A stretch of 64,000 nucleotides of DNA from Spirogloea muscicola (lineage: Eukaryota; Streptophyta; Zygnematophyceae; Spirogloeales; Spirogloeaceae): contig WELB01000072.1 in NCBI GenBank assembly GCA_009602725.1, positions 502,901-566,900 of the forward strand, given 5' to 3'. The translations under genes and the position numbers were made by a program. The notes beneath the pieces were generated by a model that searched no databases, had not been told where the DNA came from, and worked only from the letters and a program-made list of their open reading frames with translations. This document shows, piece by piece, positions 34,709-45,190 of the stretch; position 1 is the first letter of the stretch, and every line of letters begins with the position of its first letter.

Positions 34709-35472
34709 TGTAGAGAACTACGCTCTAAACACGCCTGTTGAAGAGAGAAGTCCTTATTGAGTTCGAACATAGTGGGTGTAGGAGCCAATCCACTACACCA
34801 GGAAGCACTAGCGCAATGCGCAGCGGAAGACGGGCCCTGTGGCGCCGCCGTCCAACGGCGACTCCACCTCCTGGGCGCAGACCAGCGACTGGCCCTTGAC
34901 GGGCTCAGCCACGGGCGCCCCGCAGCAGGCCTGCAGCAGTGCGGCGGCTGCTGCGGCGGCGAGCAGCGGCAAGGCTGTCCCTGGGGCTTCACTGGCTCGA
35001 ACTGATTGTTGAGCCTCTGCCCCCAAGGCTCCTTACGCTTCCCAGTGCCACCCCCCCTCCAGGGGTGTGAGCGGGTCGCCCCAAGGCTCACCTTGCGGCG
35101 GGCCCAAAGATCCTCGCTTGAATGGGCGGACCTTGGCGAAGGGTAATTCGGGACGGGAGCGGTCTCTGGGCGGAAATCGTCTCTTGGCGGAAAGCGTCTC
35201 TGGGCGGAAAGCGTCTCTGGGCGGCAACCGTCTCTGGGCGGAAAGCGTCTCTGGGCGGAAACCGTCTCTGGGCGGAAACCGTCTCTGGGTGGAAAGCGTC
35301 TCTGGGCGGAAACCGTCTCTAGGCGGGAACCGTCCCTGGGCGGGCCACTTGCCCAGCCAACCAGCCCGCCTGCTGGCGGGTCACCTTGCCCAAATAGCCA
35401 CTCATGTAATGTCAACAGAGCCCTGTGGCTTAACAGAGCCATGTGGCTTAACCAGACGGCTGGTTCATTACA
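34709..35472 (-). repeat. Inverted solo F1 LTR in Gypsy-D, expanded by a minisatellite
   Basis: 764 bp, about 220 bp longer than other F1 LTRs. Exact duplication gcaac at 34,704-34,708 and 35,473-35,477. The extra length is mainly the array at 35,162-35,344. Confidence 0.9.
35162..35344. repeat. 17-bp minisatellite inside the LTR
   Basis: Ten full units and one partial unit of GTCTCTGGGCGGAAACC and close variants. Other F1 LTRs have a single GACGGGCGGG-like segment at this place. Confidence 0.92.
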
Positions 35473-35860
35473 GCAACAGCGACAACCCGTGCGGAGCTCG
35501 ATAAACACCCCACGCCTGTGAAGCACAATGGAAAATATGCTTCATTCAGGCCGACGGCGAGCAGGCCAGCTCAGACACACATCTGCAGCCACGTGCTCAA
35601 GTCAGTAATAAACCCCCTCACAAGTGAAGGCCCACCGGCCTCCAGGGCTTGCAATGAAGCAGGAATCGAGTGCACCATCAGTACACTGGCTAAGCAAGCT
35701 TTGCCAGCATAATCATTCAGCATACATACGTCTGGCCGAATGAGATTGCACACTGAGGCTAGGGCACGGTGCTCGCGGCTTCCCTTATCTTTGCCTTTGT
35801 CCCGGCCTATAGGGCGCTCTGTACGATGCTTGGTGAAGAAGGAGGCCCTGGGGCCGTGCA

Positions 35861-36285
35861 GTCCTTGATGCAATGATTCTTGCCGCCATAGCGAAAGCAA
35901 CCATTCCCCTCCGTGGCTGGCTTCCTAAAGCCTCTCAGAAACCAACTTGCTCCAGATGGTGGAGCACGCCAGAAAGGTGCTCAGCCCTCATCCCGTGGAC
36001 TGGGCAAGCGCTCTCTGCTTGAGGCGGGAGTATCTGCTGAGGCAAAGCGGGTACCGAAGAAGATTCAACATTGCAGTCCTTGATTCGATGGTTCTTATCG
36101 CCACAGAAAATGTCCGGCCCCTAGGAGGCTTCAGGAAGCCAGCTGTGGAGGGGAATGATTGCTTTCGCTGTGGCGACAAGAATTATGGCACTAAACTTCT
36201 GCAAGGCTTCTCGAGTACCCGCTTTGCCTCAGCAAATTATCCCGCCTCAAGCAGAGAGCGCCTACCCAGTCCGATCGGACGAGTG
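35861..36285. repeat. Compound inverted repeat in Gypsy-D gag
   Basis: The zinc-knuckle segment occurs on the minus strand (about 35,861-35,935) and again on the plus strand (about 36,120-36,195). A second pair, around GCTTGAGGCGGGA, faces itself at about 36,000-36,054 and 36,213-36,270. Confidence 0.75.
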
Positions 36286-36906
36286 CGAAAACCCTTCTGG
36301 CATGCCCCACCAATCTGGAGCTAGTCGCCAAATGACTGCGAAATAACGGGGTCCACGGAAACCCACTTTGCCGCTAGTCGTGGATGCGTCAAGGCCGCAA
36401 AGATGACGTAGCACCTGCCGACCCCGCTTAGCAGCACCACGGACCAACGTCTGGCAATATTCTTCGACTTACAAGAAATCGTCAGGCCAGAGCATCAGAA
36501 TGAGCCTTGCATCATCAGCCGCAAGGAAATACGGGCCAGATAGATGCATGAACGCCTCTCATACCAAACGTAACACATGCCCTTATGCACACAGTCAGGG
36601 GTAAGTGGTGCTTGTTGGATTCGGATGTAGGGAGTTTCTTGCCAACTTTCTACACGGGGAAGCACTTGCGCATCTGCGCAGTGGAAGACCGGCACTGTGG
36701 CGCCGCCGTCAGGCGGCAACTCCACCTCTTGGGCACCAGCCAGCAGCTGTTCCCGAAGGGAGGCAGCCACGGACTCCCTTGCAACAGGCCCGTAGCAGGC
36801 TGCGGCGGCGGCTGTGGCGGCAGGCAGCAGGAGGGCTGCTCTCGGGCTTCACCGGCCTAAACTGCCTAGGTCGAGTCTCGGCCCAAGACTTGTGGTTCTC
36901 CCGTGC

Positions 36907-38094
36907 TGTAACGTCCCCGCCGTTACGGGCCGCTTAACTTCGGGTTAAGCGCTAACGTGTGACCCCTGACGCGCACGCGACTGACGCATGCGACGCGCAT
37001 GCAACTCGTTCGTGACGCGCGAGGTGACGCGCGGTGTGACACGCCTGCCGACGATGTCACGTGCAGGCGCGCCGCCTCCAGCAGAGGCGGCGCATCTTGG
37101 GCTCCCAGAGAGGAGATTCTCGGCGGGTTCTCGAATAGGCCGCCGGGACACGTGTGGCGCGCCTACGGGCCAATGCCGTTCAGAGCGGCGGCGCCAGGCG
37201 GCGCCGCAGGGCCGTACCGCTGGGCCGCGTCGAAGGGCGGCGTCGCAGGACGGCCGCCGCTTTTAGAAGGGAGCCGCGTGGCCTGCCCTCGCACTAGTAT
37301 CCCCTTGTCGGGCCCGCCTTCCCGAAGGTGGGCCCTGAGACGAGCCTCCCAGAGACTCCTGGGGAGGGTGGCACATGAAGCACTACAAGTAGGGCTGAGA
37401 GCAGACTCGGGGGTAACCGGTCAAGATCAGTGAAGCCCGCGAGAGAGAGGCGCAGCCCTGCTGCCACCTGCTGCCGCAGCACCGCCACCGCAGCCCTGCT
37501 GCTGCACGCTGCTGCAGCCCGTCGCCGCATCCTGTTGTCGTGGACCTTCAACGGCTCTCCTGTGGTACTGTGACTGCTCCTTTGAGGACAGTTGCTGGCC
37601 CGTACCTGAAGAAGAAGGCGCGCGGTGCGCATGAAATTGAATGGGAGGCCAATTCTAGCCTTACAAATGTCCTGTTAATTGGGTATTGAGCTGGCTAAGG
37701 GGGACACTCTATATCCCCGAGTGAGCACATGCATATCTGACAAGCTATACTGAGGAGCCAAACCACCACCACGGAAGCCACTAGCCTGGGCTAATGCACG
37801 ACCAGCACGCTGGTGATTTGCGAGTGCTTGGGAGCGCTGCAGACTCAATATTAGCCGCATTCTATAGCATGCAACGATGGCTTGCGGGACACTAGAATGG
37901 CCTAAGCAAGCAGTTGCTGGCCCGTACCTGAGAGGTGAGTCGCCGCCTGTCGGCGGCGCCTCAGGGCAAGGTATTCCGCTGCGTGGTACACATGGTGCTT
38001 CACTGTGTCGGGGGTTTGTCTCTAAACCCCAGCGACCGAAACCAATAAGGACGTCCTACACCCTAAGTAACTGTGTAGGGATCAGAACGTCACA
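36907..38094 (+). repeat. Solo F2 LTR inside the Gypsy-D LTR
   Basis: TGTAACGTCCCCGCCG to CAGAACGTCACA. Exact duplication cgtgc at 36,902-36,906 and 38,095-38,099. Its 1,188 bp includes a 301-bp LINE at 37,610-37,910. Confidence 0.9.
37610..37910 (-). mobile_element. LINE fragment with 21-bp target duplication
   Basis: 301 bp between two copies of a 21-bp duplication (37,589-37,609 and 37,911-37,931, beginning CAGTTGCTGGCC). On the minus strand it encodes M-R-L-I-L-S-L-Q-R-S-Q, A-G-R-A-L-A and ends L-T-R-G-Y, placing it in the same superfamily as LINE-a. The tail after the stop lacks the usual GGGCTGG hairpin, so it is a divergent subfamily. Confidence 0.75.
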
Positions 38095-38372
38095 CGTGCT
38101 ACCGCCCGCCCAGGAAAGTGGCTCTCCCAAAGTGGCTCTCCCACCCACTCCAGGGGTGTGTTTGGGGTCGCCCTAAGGCCTGCCCGTGGGCGAGCCCAAG
38201 GTCCACCTTTGGCAGGGCGGACCTGGCAAGGGATCTGAAAGGGCGGACGGACCGGCCGGGCCGCTCAAGCGGCTAGCGACCTTGTAGCTTGGTAAACTCG
38301 CCGACAGCTACATACACGAGCAAGTAGCACTACCAGCACCGTTTGGCTACGGCAAACGGTCGGAAGGTTACA

Positions 38373-39299
38373 CAGCACGGCCACATCGGTGGGCCTTCGG
38401 GCCTTAGGCTTACTGTTGTCCATTGCGAGTTGAGCAAGTGACGGCCCAAAACCATCAAGGAGACATATGGCATGAAAGGTGCGCACGGTTCGCACGACTG
38501 AATAATCTTGGAATGGCGGCAGCGAATCATTGGGCTCTTCTGGAGAGTGGTGTACATGTGGATCTGGTTACACGTGCAAGCAGAGAGGTGCTTCATTCGT
38601 ACATTTGCTCCGTATGCTTACTCATACGTTGGTAAATTTCTAGTGGCTTCACCGATGCAAGCAACAAACTCAACAGCAAGCAACAAGTCAACCACATCCA
38701 CTGTCATCTCGTTTAACAACCCGTCGCCTCCATTCGAGGACGACTCTTGGGACTCGTGCAGGCATGCAACCAGGACCATGAGTGGACGGCCTGGCTCCTC
38801 TCCACTATGGGCTGCAGGCCGGCAGGTCGCACGTTCTCATCATGATTTCGTCCAGTAGCTGGCAATCTGGGCGGCTGCAGGGCACTGAGCCGAATGCGCC
38901 TTCACCGAAAAGGCGGGGTGTTCGCAATTGATATCCTAGACGAGTTGGCATGGAGATAGTGTACAAGCAAAGGAGGCTAGTCATAGGATAGGGCTTTTAC
39001 CAGAACGAGAGACCAGCTGCACGAGCAAGGCGCGTCGAAATAGCGCATGGCAAGGCTCCAAAGTGGAGCACTGCGACCGTGGGCAAATGCTGACTGGCTA
39101 CTCGTAGCTTGCGAGAGTCGACAGCATGCTTTCACTGGTCTGCTGCAGCATGGCCTCGGCCTGGACGATTCTGCACTTGTCAAGGTGACATCCTAAAGCA
39201 CACACAGGGTCCAAGAAGTGCAAGCGTGTACATCCGTGTGGACGCATTACGGTGGTATATTGGAGAATCAAGGAGATGATTGCAGGATAAGCCTAATGG
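38373..39299. other. Unassigned sequence
   Basis: About 0.9 kb between the Gypsy-D LTR and the first LINE cluster. An open stretch on the plus strand (38,508-38,858) has a Ser/Thr/Asn-rich middle, and a stretch of no known family lies on the minus strand at 38,977-39,183. I recognise no domain, LTR or tail. It could be host sequence or another decayed element. Confidence 0.4.
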
Positions 39300-39696
39300 T
39301 TAAATGCTTGAAGCCAAGTGGGACAATGATAGCGGGTCCTAGGATGTCGTGCAGATGGATGCTCATTATCCACGAGTGAGCAACAGCAGATCAGAATAAC
39401 TCGAAGCAGGAAAAGCGGCACTCCGCCGAGACCCTGAGGCAGCAGGCATAGCGCGGCCGGCGCGCGTGGACTTCATGAGTCAGAGAGCGCTGGAGCGAGA
39501 CCGCCAGCCTCATGCGAGATACCTGGGCGAGGGAGCCGGCAGCAGAGGGACAGAGAAGGGCTCGCCCATTGAGGATAGGGGCTGAAAAGCCAGCCCCAAA
39601 AAGAATGAACAACAGCTCCCCTAACGCATTTTAGCGCTTCCCTTGGCCCCTTCGAACCTTGTCCATTCTTTTCGGGCTGACCTTTCCAGCCCCTAT
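39300..39696. mobile_element. LINE fragments: LINE-e end (minus) and two tails
   Basis: 39,300-39,545 on the minus strand: LINE-e C-terminus (Q-V-S-R-M-R-L-A-V-S-L-Q-R-S-L, S-S-Y-S-D-L-L-L-L-T-R-G, then an early stop). 39,548-39,612: LINE-a tail on the minus strand. 39,613-39,696: a tail on the plus strand ending GGGCTGACCTTTCCAGCCCC. The fragments abut head-on. Confidence 0.65.
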
Positions 39697-40449
39697 TGTA
39701 ATGAAACAGCCTTCTGGTTAAGCCACATGGCTCTGTTGGCATTACATGACCGACTATTTGGGCCAGGTGACCCGCCAGCTGGCGGGCTGGCTGGCCGGGC
39801 AAGTGGCCCGCCCGGGTGCGGGCCCCGCCCGTCCCAAAATACCCTTCGCCAGGATCCGCCCGTTCAAGGGAAGATCTTTGGGCTTCCCGGCAGCTAGTCT
39901 GTCGGATCTGAGGCTCCTCACTCGTAATTACTGAGTGATCCATCCTCCCCCTGTTTTTCCCATCGCATCCTCAGGCCCCTTCGTAGCTGCTCAACGCTCT
40001 TAGGCCCCTTCGAACCTTTGTCAATTATTTTGGGCTGGCTTTTCGCAGCCCTTGCCCCCATTGAGAGTACCACTTCTTCTTCTTTGGGCCCGCCGCAAGG
40101 CGGGCCTTGGGGCGACCCGCTCACACCCCTGGAGGGGGGTTGGCACGGGGGAGCACTAAGGAGCCTTGGGGGTTGAGGCTCATCAATCACTCGGAGCCCG
40201 GGAAGCCCAGGGGCAGCCTTGCCGCTGCTTGCCGCCGCAGCCGCCGCCGCACTCTGCTGCGGGGCCTGCTGCGCCGGCCTGCGCCCAGGAGGTGGAGTCG
40301 CCGCCGGACGGCGGCGCCACAGGGCCTGTCTTCCGCTGCGCTTTGCGCTAGTGCTTCCTTGTGTAGTGGGTTGGCTCCTAAAACCCCTATGCTCGAACCC
40401 AATAAGGACTGCTCTCTCTAACTGCGTGTGTAGGACGAGGTTCCTTACA
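39697..40449 (+). repeat. Solo F1 LTR, split by a LINE tail
   Basis: TGTAATGAAACAGCC to GAGGTTCCTTACA. Flanks cctat and cctaa fit a decayed duplication within a LINE tail. A 197-bp LINE piece interrupts it at 39,884-40,080. Confidence 0.85.
39884..40080 (+). mobile_element. LINE-b 3' end, 197 bp, in the F1 LTR
   Basis: Duplication tctttgggc at 39,875-39,883 and 40,081-40,089. It encodes only the last residues (F-P-A-A-S-L-S-D-L-R-L-L-T-R-N-Y, stop) and then the 3' tail with GGGCTG-N8-CAGCCC. No poly(A). Confidence 0.85.
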
Positions 40450-41260
40450 CCTAACCTCTATGGGCGAGCAATCTATCTCCAAGGGCGAGCATTTCTTTTC
40501 CTAACGCAAGCAAGAAAAAGAGTGATTCTCCCAATGGGGGAAAAGGGCTGTGATAAGCCAACCCAAAAAGAGTGGACAAGATTCGAAGGGGCCAAACTAC
40601 GAAGGGGCCAGAAGCGCTATCGGCAAAATGGAGTAGGATCAAGCACTCAGTAACTACGAGTGAGGAGCCTTCAAATTCGACAGACTAGCTGCCGGAAAAC
40701 AAGCCCCCTGACGAGAATTGCGAGAGCACGGCCAGCACGCAGGTGCAAGGCGTGGGCCATAAAACGCTGAAGGGAGATGGACAGGCTCATGCGTAGACCT
40801 GGGCCAACGAGCCAACGGCATTGAGTCAGCCTGATCACCTCGCATGTGGGACACAGCGCGCCGAGCAAGCCTGGCTAGCAGGTCGAGCCACTGGGACTTG
40901 AGAACCCCGTGCACATCCACGGCCTGGGGTACGAACTCGTCCCCAGCCGGGTGGTCTGCGTGTTTTGCCGCCATGCAAGCGAGCGCGTTTGCCGCAGCAT
41001 GGCTAGCCAGCCCGAAAAGAAATGACGAGGTTCGATTGGGCAGAAGCGCTATTCCAGAGCTGGGGGAGGATGGATTACCCAATACCCACGGGTGAGGAGC
41101 CGCAGATCCGAAAGACTAGCAGCCGTAAAGCAATCCCCCTGACGAAAGCCAGAAGCTGCAGCTAAAGCACAGCCGGCAGCGGGGGAGTCATCCGACGGCC
41201 GTGCGGAAGATCTCGTCTGGCAGCCGCAGTACGTCGTGAGCGGTAGAAGGGAGAGGAAGA
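40450..41260 (-). mobile_element. Two abutting LINE-b copies
   Basis: On the minus strand, about 40,450-41,005 has V-D-V-H-G-V-L, W-L-D-L-L-A-R-L-A-R-R-A-V-S and C-F-P-A-A-S-L-S-N-L. About 41,006-41,260 repeats the C-terminus (G-F-R-Q-G-D, T-A-A-S-L-S-D-L-R-L-L-T-R-G-Y). Both carry a LINE-b tail at the left. Frames are damaged. Confidence 0.65.
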
Positions 41261-42370
41261 CAGGGCTCGCCCATTGAGAATAGGGGCTGGAAAAGCCAGC
41301 CAAAAAATGAACGAACAAAGTACGAGAAGGGGGCCGGGGGAAGCGCCAGAAAAACAAGCACACAAAGAAACAAAGCAGCTACGAATCACTCAGTAAACCC
41401 TTCTAAGCAACCGCAGATCAGAGATGCTAGGCTCCTGGAAGTGGGTCCCCTGGCCAGAGCCAGAGGCGGCAGCGAGGGCTCTGCCGGCACGAAGGGGCAG
41501 CGCACGGGCCATAGACCTCTGCAGCAAGACGGCCAGGCGCATAAGGTACACTTGCGTCAGGGACCCGGCTGCAGGAAAGTCGACCGGCTCCCCATGGAAG
41601 CGACGGGCGATGGTGTGGCGGGCGAGCAGGTTGAGGAGTTCTAGCCAGCGAGCACCCAACGCCCCATGGGTTTCGATAGCCAGCGGGAAGAACACGTCTT
41701 CCGGCGGATGGTCATTATACTCCAGCTCTTTTGCCCGAGCGGCGCAGGCGACCGCACATTCAGCCTTGGTGGCACACTGGGCGGGGTGGGAGCGGTCAAA
41801 TGCGCTGGTAGTCACCACGTCCAGGAGAAGACGTGGCCCACCGGCTTGTGGGGTGGCCACAAGGTCTACCCGGAGTGCGTGAAGACCGTCGGCCCTTTCC
41901 CGGAGCGGCATGACGCCGGAGTGCTCTGCTGCCACCGTATAGCCAGCCTTGGAAAGCCAGGCCGCCGCGCTAGGGGAGGATGCCGACCGCAGCCGGGCAT
42001 GCCCGCGCACGTCTGACAGGGTGAATAAGTGCAGCGAGGCCGTGAAGGCCGCCTTGTCGAGCTCGGCCATGTGACGCGCTTGCGCCCGCGAGTCGGCGGA
42101 GTGGGCCAGGTGCGCAAAGGGGACCGCGCTCCCTGCCAGGGCCGGGTGCTCGGCGAGTAGCACGCGGTGAGTCGAGCGAAGCGCCACTCAGGATGGCAGC
42201 GCACTGGTCTCCACTTCCGCCACCGCCTGCTGCAACACAGGCCGCCCATAGAGGACGAGGAAGCGTTGTGACACCGACGCGGCGACCTGCCCAGCTGCCT
42301 AGGTACGCTGGCCTGCAGGCGTGGGCGAGCGAGCGGCAGCCGAGGCCGCCATGGCCTAGGGGCAGAGTTG
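41261..42370 (-). mobile_element. LINE-a, longest copy
   Basis: On the minus strand the tail (41,261-41,390) follows a 265-codon open frame (41,390-42,187). In order the frame has a region before the nuclease (L-A-H-S-A-D-S-R-A-Q-A-R-H), then R-V-D-x14-D-V-V-T-T, A-K-E-L-E-Y, P-L-A-I-E-T-H-G-A-L-G and the terminal S-D-L-R-L-L. A matching frame continues upstream across a stop (F-L-V-L-Y-G-R-P-V-L-Q-Q-A). The segment between A-A-A-W-L and K-A-G-Y-T-V seems deleted compared with what I know of such proteins. The RT domain is not present; the copy is truncated at about 42,370. Confidence 0.65.
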
Positions 42371-42618
42371 CTTTTCATCCGGGCGCTTTCCTCCCCTTTG
42401 CCCGCGCCGCTTCGAACGCCCGCGGCGCCCGGCGTTCGGACGCGCCCGCCGCTCCTATCGGACTCCTCGTCAGAGACCTCCCCTTCGGTTCATTCTTTCC
42501 TGGGCTCGCCTCCCACAACCGTCGCCTTGCGAAGCGCCGTTCTTCGTTTCCACTGACCTCGCTTGCGGGCGAAATGCTCGTCGAGGATTTCCCCTGCGGA
42601 AGCGTCAGGCTGCTGGGG
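42371..42618. other. Unassigned GC-rich spacer
   Basis: About 250 bp between two LINE-a copies. A piece near 42,485-42,520 (CATTCTTTCCTGGGCTCGCC) looks like a decayed LINE tail on the plus strand; the rest is not recognised. Confidence 0.35.
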
Positions 42619-42975
42619 AGAAGGGCTCGCCCATTGAGGATAGGGGCTGGAAAAAGTCAGCCCAAAAACGGATGAACATAGTACGAGAAGGGGCCAGGGG
42701 AAGACTGAGGACAACAAGCACTAAACGAAGCAGCGACGAAGCACTCAGTGACCCGGCTAAGCAGCCTCAGGTCAGAGAAACGTGGCTCCTGGAAGCGGGT
42801 CCCCTGGCCAGAGCCAGAGGCAGCAGCGAGGGCTCTTCCGGCACGCAGCTGCAACGCGCGGGCCATAGACCTCTGCAGCGAGACGGCCAAGCGCATGCGG
42901 TACACCTGCGCTAGCGACCCGCTGCATGAAAGTCCACCGGCTCCCCAAGGAAGCGACGGACGATGGCGTGGCGTG
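42619..42975 (-). mobile_element. LINE-a, short copy
   Basis: Tail at 42,619-42,760, then on the minus strand V-Y-R-M-R-L-A-V-S-L-Q-R-S-M-A-R-A-L and A-G-R-A-L-A-A-A-S-G-S-G-Q-G-T. Truncated near 42,975. Confidence 0.7.
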
Positions 42976-43760
42976 TCTGCTGGGGTGAGCGCTGAGGAGC
43001 CCCTCCGCCTGCCGCGATGGCTGAGATTGGCTAGCCCAAAGAAGAGAGCTACTTGGTCTTCTAGCCCAGCAAAGGGGGGGGGGGCTCTTCCCGCTACCCA
43101 CTACCAGGAGACCAATTTCTCCGACCCGGCCATGCTGTGAAGGTGGCCGACGGAAGAAGCTGCACAAGTACAAGGACCACCTGGCGGGTGATACCTCCCT
43201 GGCCATGGACATCCATGGGTGTTACGGGGGTCGGTGGTCCTCGTTACTTACGCTGCTGGCCTCTCAAGCTGACCAGCGGCGCCGGGAACAGGGTGCTGCC
43301 CTTCCTGATGGCTCGGTGCCTTTGGGTCTCGTGTCCTGCTACCGCATGCGTCTATCTATGTGCCAACAGCGGTCCCAGGCGATTGCTTTGCATCGCCGGG
43401 CTGGTCGCGCCCTTGCAGCAGCCCCTGGCTTGCGCAGCGGGGTTGCTCTTCCTCCCCTCAGCTCATCTGACTTCCTACTGCTGACACGGGGGTACTGAGG
43501 GCGCCCTGCCTGCGTAGCCTTTGGCTCCGTCATGAACACCTGTATGCATCTGGCTGGCATTTCACAGCCGATTTTCATATCAGCAGCCGCTTTAGACCCA
43601 CGGCTGCTTAGCAGGGATTACTGAGTGTTTCGTAGCTACTTCATTTCCTGTGTGCTTTAGAGCTTTCCCTGGCCCCTTCGGACTTTGTTCCTTCCTTTCT
43701 CTGGGCTGGCTTTCCCAGCCACCGCCCTTTCCTGGAAGCGTCTTACTCTTTCAAAGGGGG
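42976..43760 (+). mobile_element. LINE-c copy with preceding fragments
   Basis: 42,976-43,130 is a short unclear segment with an 11-G run. From 43,130 to 43,498 (plus) a frame has A-M-D-I-H-G-C-Y, C-Y-R-M-R-L-S-M-C-Q-Q-R-S-Q-A, A-G-R-A-L-A-A-A-P and ends S-S-S-D-F-L-L-L-T-R-G-Y. The tail runs to about 43,760 with GGGCTGGCTTTCCCAGCC. Confidence 0.65.
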
Positions 43761-44160
43761 CGAGGGCTGTGAAGAGCCAGCCCTTGCAGATATGGACAGC
43801 AGAGCGAGCCGCCGGGCTTCCATGCCGTTGAGTCGCTCGCTCGGGTGCACCGGAGGTGAGCCTTGCCATTACTCTGCATCCTTGGCTTCTGCCTTGCACT
43901 TGCGGGCAGGCCGCACCTTGGCTGCTGCCTCTGGGCTCCGCCGGCGGCGACGCTTCTCCGCCCTCTAGTTATGCCGATCTGCAGTTGCTGACTAGAAATT
44001 GTTGAGCGTCCATCCGCACAAGTCACTGATAGTGGTCTTGCTTGCATTGCACCTTCTGGCCCTTTCAGACCCTCTTCGTTCCTCTGGGCTGGCCTCTCAC
44101 AGGCATTGCCTTACACTAACGAGCTGTTTCACCTTTCTTAGCTGCTGCTTTTTGGAAAAC
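43761..44160 (+). mobile_element. LINE-d fragment
   Basis: Decayed C-terminal sequence (43,790-43,990, with G-R-P-H-L-G-C-C replacing G-R-A-L-A-A-A in a shifted frame). The tail contains GGGCTGGCCTCTCACAGGC near 44,088. No intact frame. Confidence 0.5.
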
Positions 44161-44650
44161 AGACGATTTTGCAGCGGAGTTCCCATCACGAAGAAATGCA
44201 GCAGACAAACTGGGGAGGGCAAACCTAGGCGACTGCATCTGCACAGCTAGAGGCGCAGCCTTGGACCGGGAGGCACAGCGAAAGTTTCACTACACCAGCA
44301 CAAGTCGGTGGGGCAAGGCCAGCGAATTACGACTCACTCTCTCACTCACTCGCTCCGTGACGACAAGACATGCCAGTGCATGAACCTCTGGACCCAGTGT
44401 TCAGCAAGATTGACCTGCCTCCACTTGCTAGCTGGATATATTCCTGATATTTGCTCCTTGCGAGGCACAAGCCGAGTGCGTGCAGATGCAGACAAAATGA
44501 CAATCCATGACACATCAAGTGTGACGACGCGACGGTGTCTCCGTCTTTGTAATTCCTCAGTAATTTGCCATCAAACAATTTAGACACTTAGATTACTCGC
44601 CACCCCTGTCATTGACTGGGCAGTACTCGAGCAGACAATGTCTGACAAGG
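44161..44650. other. Non-repeat spacer
   Basis: About 490 bp, less GC-rich than its surroundings. No recognisable gene, LTR or LINE tail. It is the left flank of Gypsy-E and may be original host sequence. Confidence 0.45.
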
Positions 44651-45190
44651 TGTGACGATACACGTCCTAATCACGCAGTTAGGAAGAGCAGTCCTTATTG
44701 GGTTCGAGCATTGTGGTTTTAGAGGCCAACCCACTACACTAGGAAGCACTTGCGCAAGGCGCAGCGGAAGACAGGCCCTGTGGCACCGCCTTGACGGCAG
44801 CTCCACCTCCTGGGCGCAGGCCGGCGCAGCAAGCCCCGCAGCGCAGTGCGGCGGCGGCTGCGGCGGCGAGCAGCGGCAAGGCTGCTCTGAGGCTTCCCGG
44901 GCTCGAACTGATCCATGAGCCTCAGCCCCTGAGGCTCCTTAGTGCTTCCCCGCGCCACCCCCCCTCCAGGGGTGTGAGCGGGTCGCCTCAAGGCCCGCCT
45001 TGCGGCAGGCCCAAAGATCCTCCCTTGAATGGGCGGATCCTGCGAGGTGTATTTCCGGACGGGCGGGGCCCGCACCCGGGCGGGCCACCGGCCAGCCAGC
45101 CTAGCAGCTGGCAGGGCACCTGGCCCAAATATTCGGTCATGTAATGCCAACAGAGCCATGTGGCTTAACCAGACCGGCTGTTTCATTACC
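44651..45190 (-). repeat. Gypsy-E 3' LTR (F1)
   Basis: 540 bp. On the minus strand it starts GTAATGAAACAGCCGG and ends CGTATCGTCACA. Polypurine tract AGAGTGGGGAG precedes it. Left flank caagg (44,646-44,650). Confidence 0.85.

Larger units (their letters stand above)
33373..36570 (-). pseudogene. Gypsy-D gag-protease-RT remnant, interrupted by two solo LTRs
   Basis: RT N-terminal linker at 33,373-33,540 ([15 protein letters not shown]). Protease sequence at 34,243-34,700 has the active site N-S-W in place of D-S-G. The gag C-terminal part lies at 35,480-35,930, with a zinc knuckle reading C-F-R-Y instead of C-F-R-C. At 35,935-36,290 gag sequence switches to the plus strand and partly repeats in reverse. 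The leader (36,420-36,555) ends at TTTGGTATGAGAGG on the minus strand, a damaged primer-binding site. RT catalytic core, RNase H and integrase are absent. Confidence 0.75.
36571..38372 (-). repeat. Gypsy-D 5' LTR, split by a solo F2 LTR
   Basis: On the minus strand it starts TGTAACCTTCCGACCG at 38,372 and ends beside the primer-binding site at about 36,571. The two halves are 36,571-36,906 and 38,095-38,372. Confidence 0.75.

Noticed and set aside
35162-35344. 17-bp repeats as a CRISPR or regulatory iteron array
   Set aside because: There are no spacers; the units abut directly. It is a minisatellite inside an LTR.
44161-44650. Search for a tRNA or other small RNA gene in the spacer
   Set aside because: No cloverleaf-like arms or A/B box pair could be found by eye.
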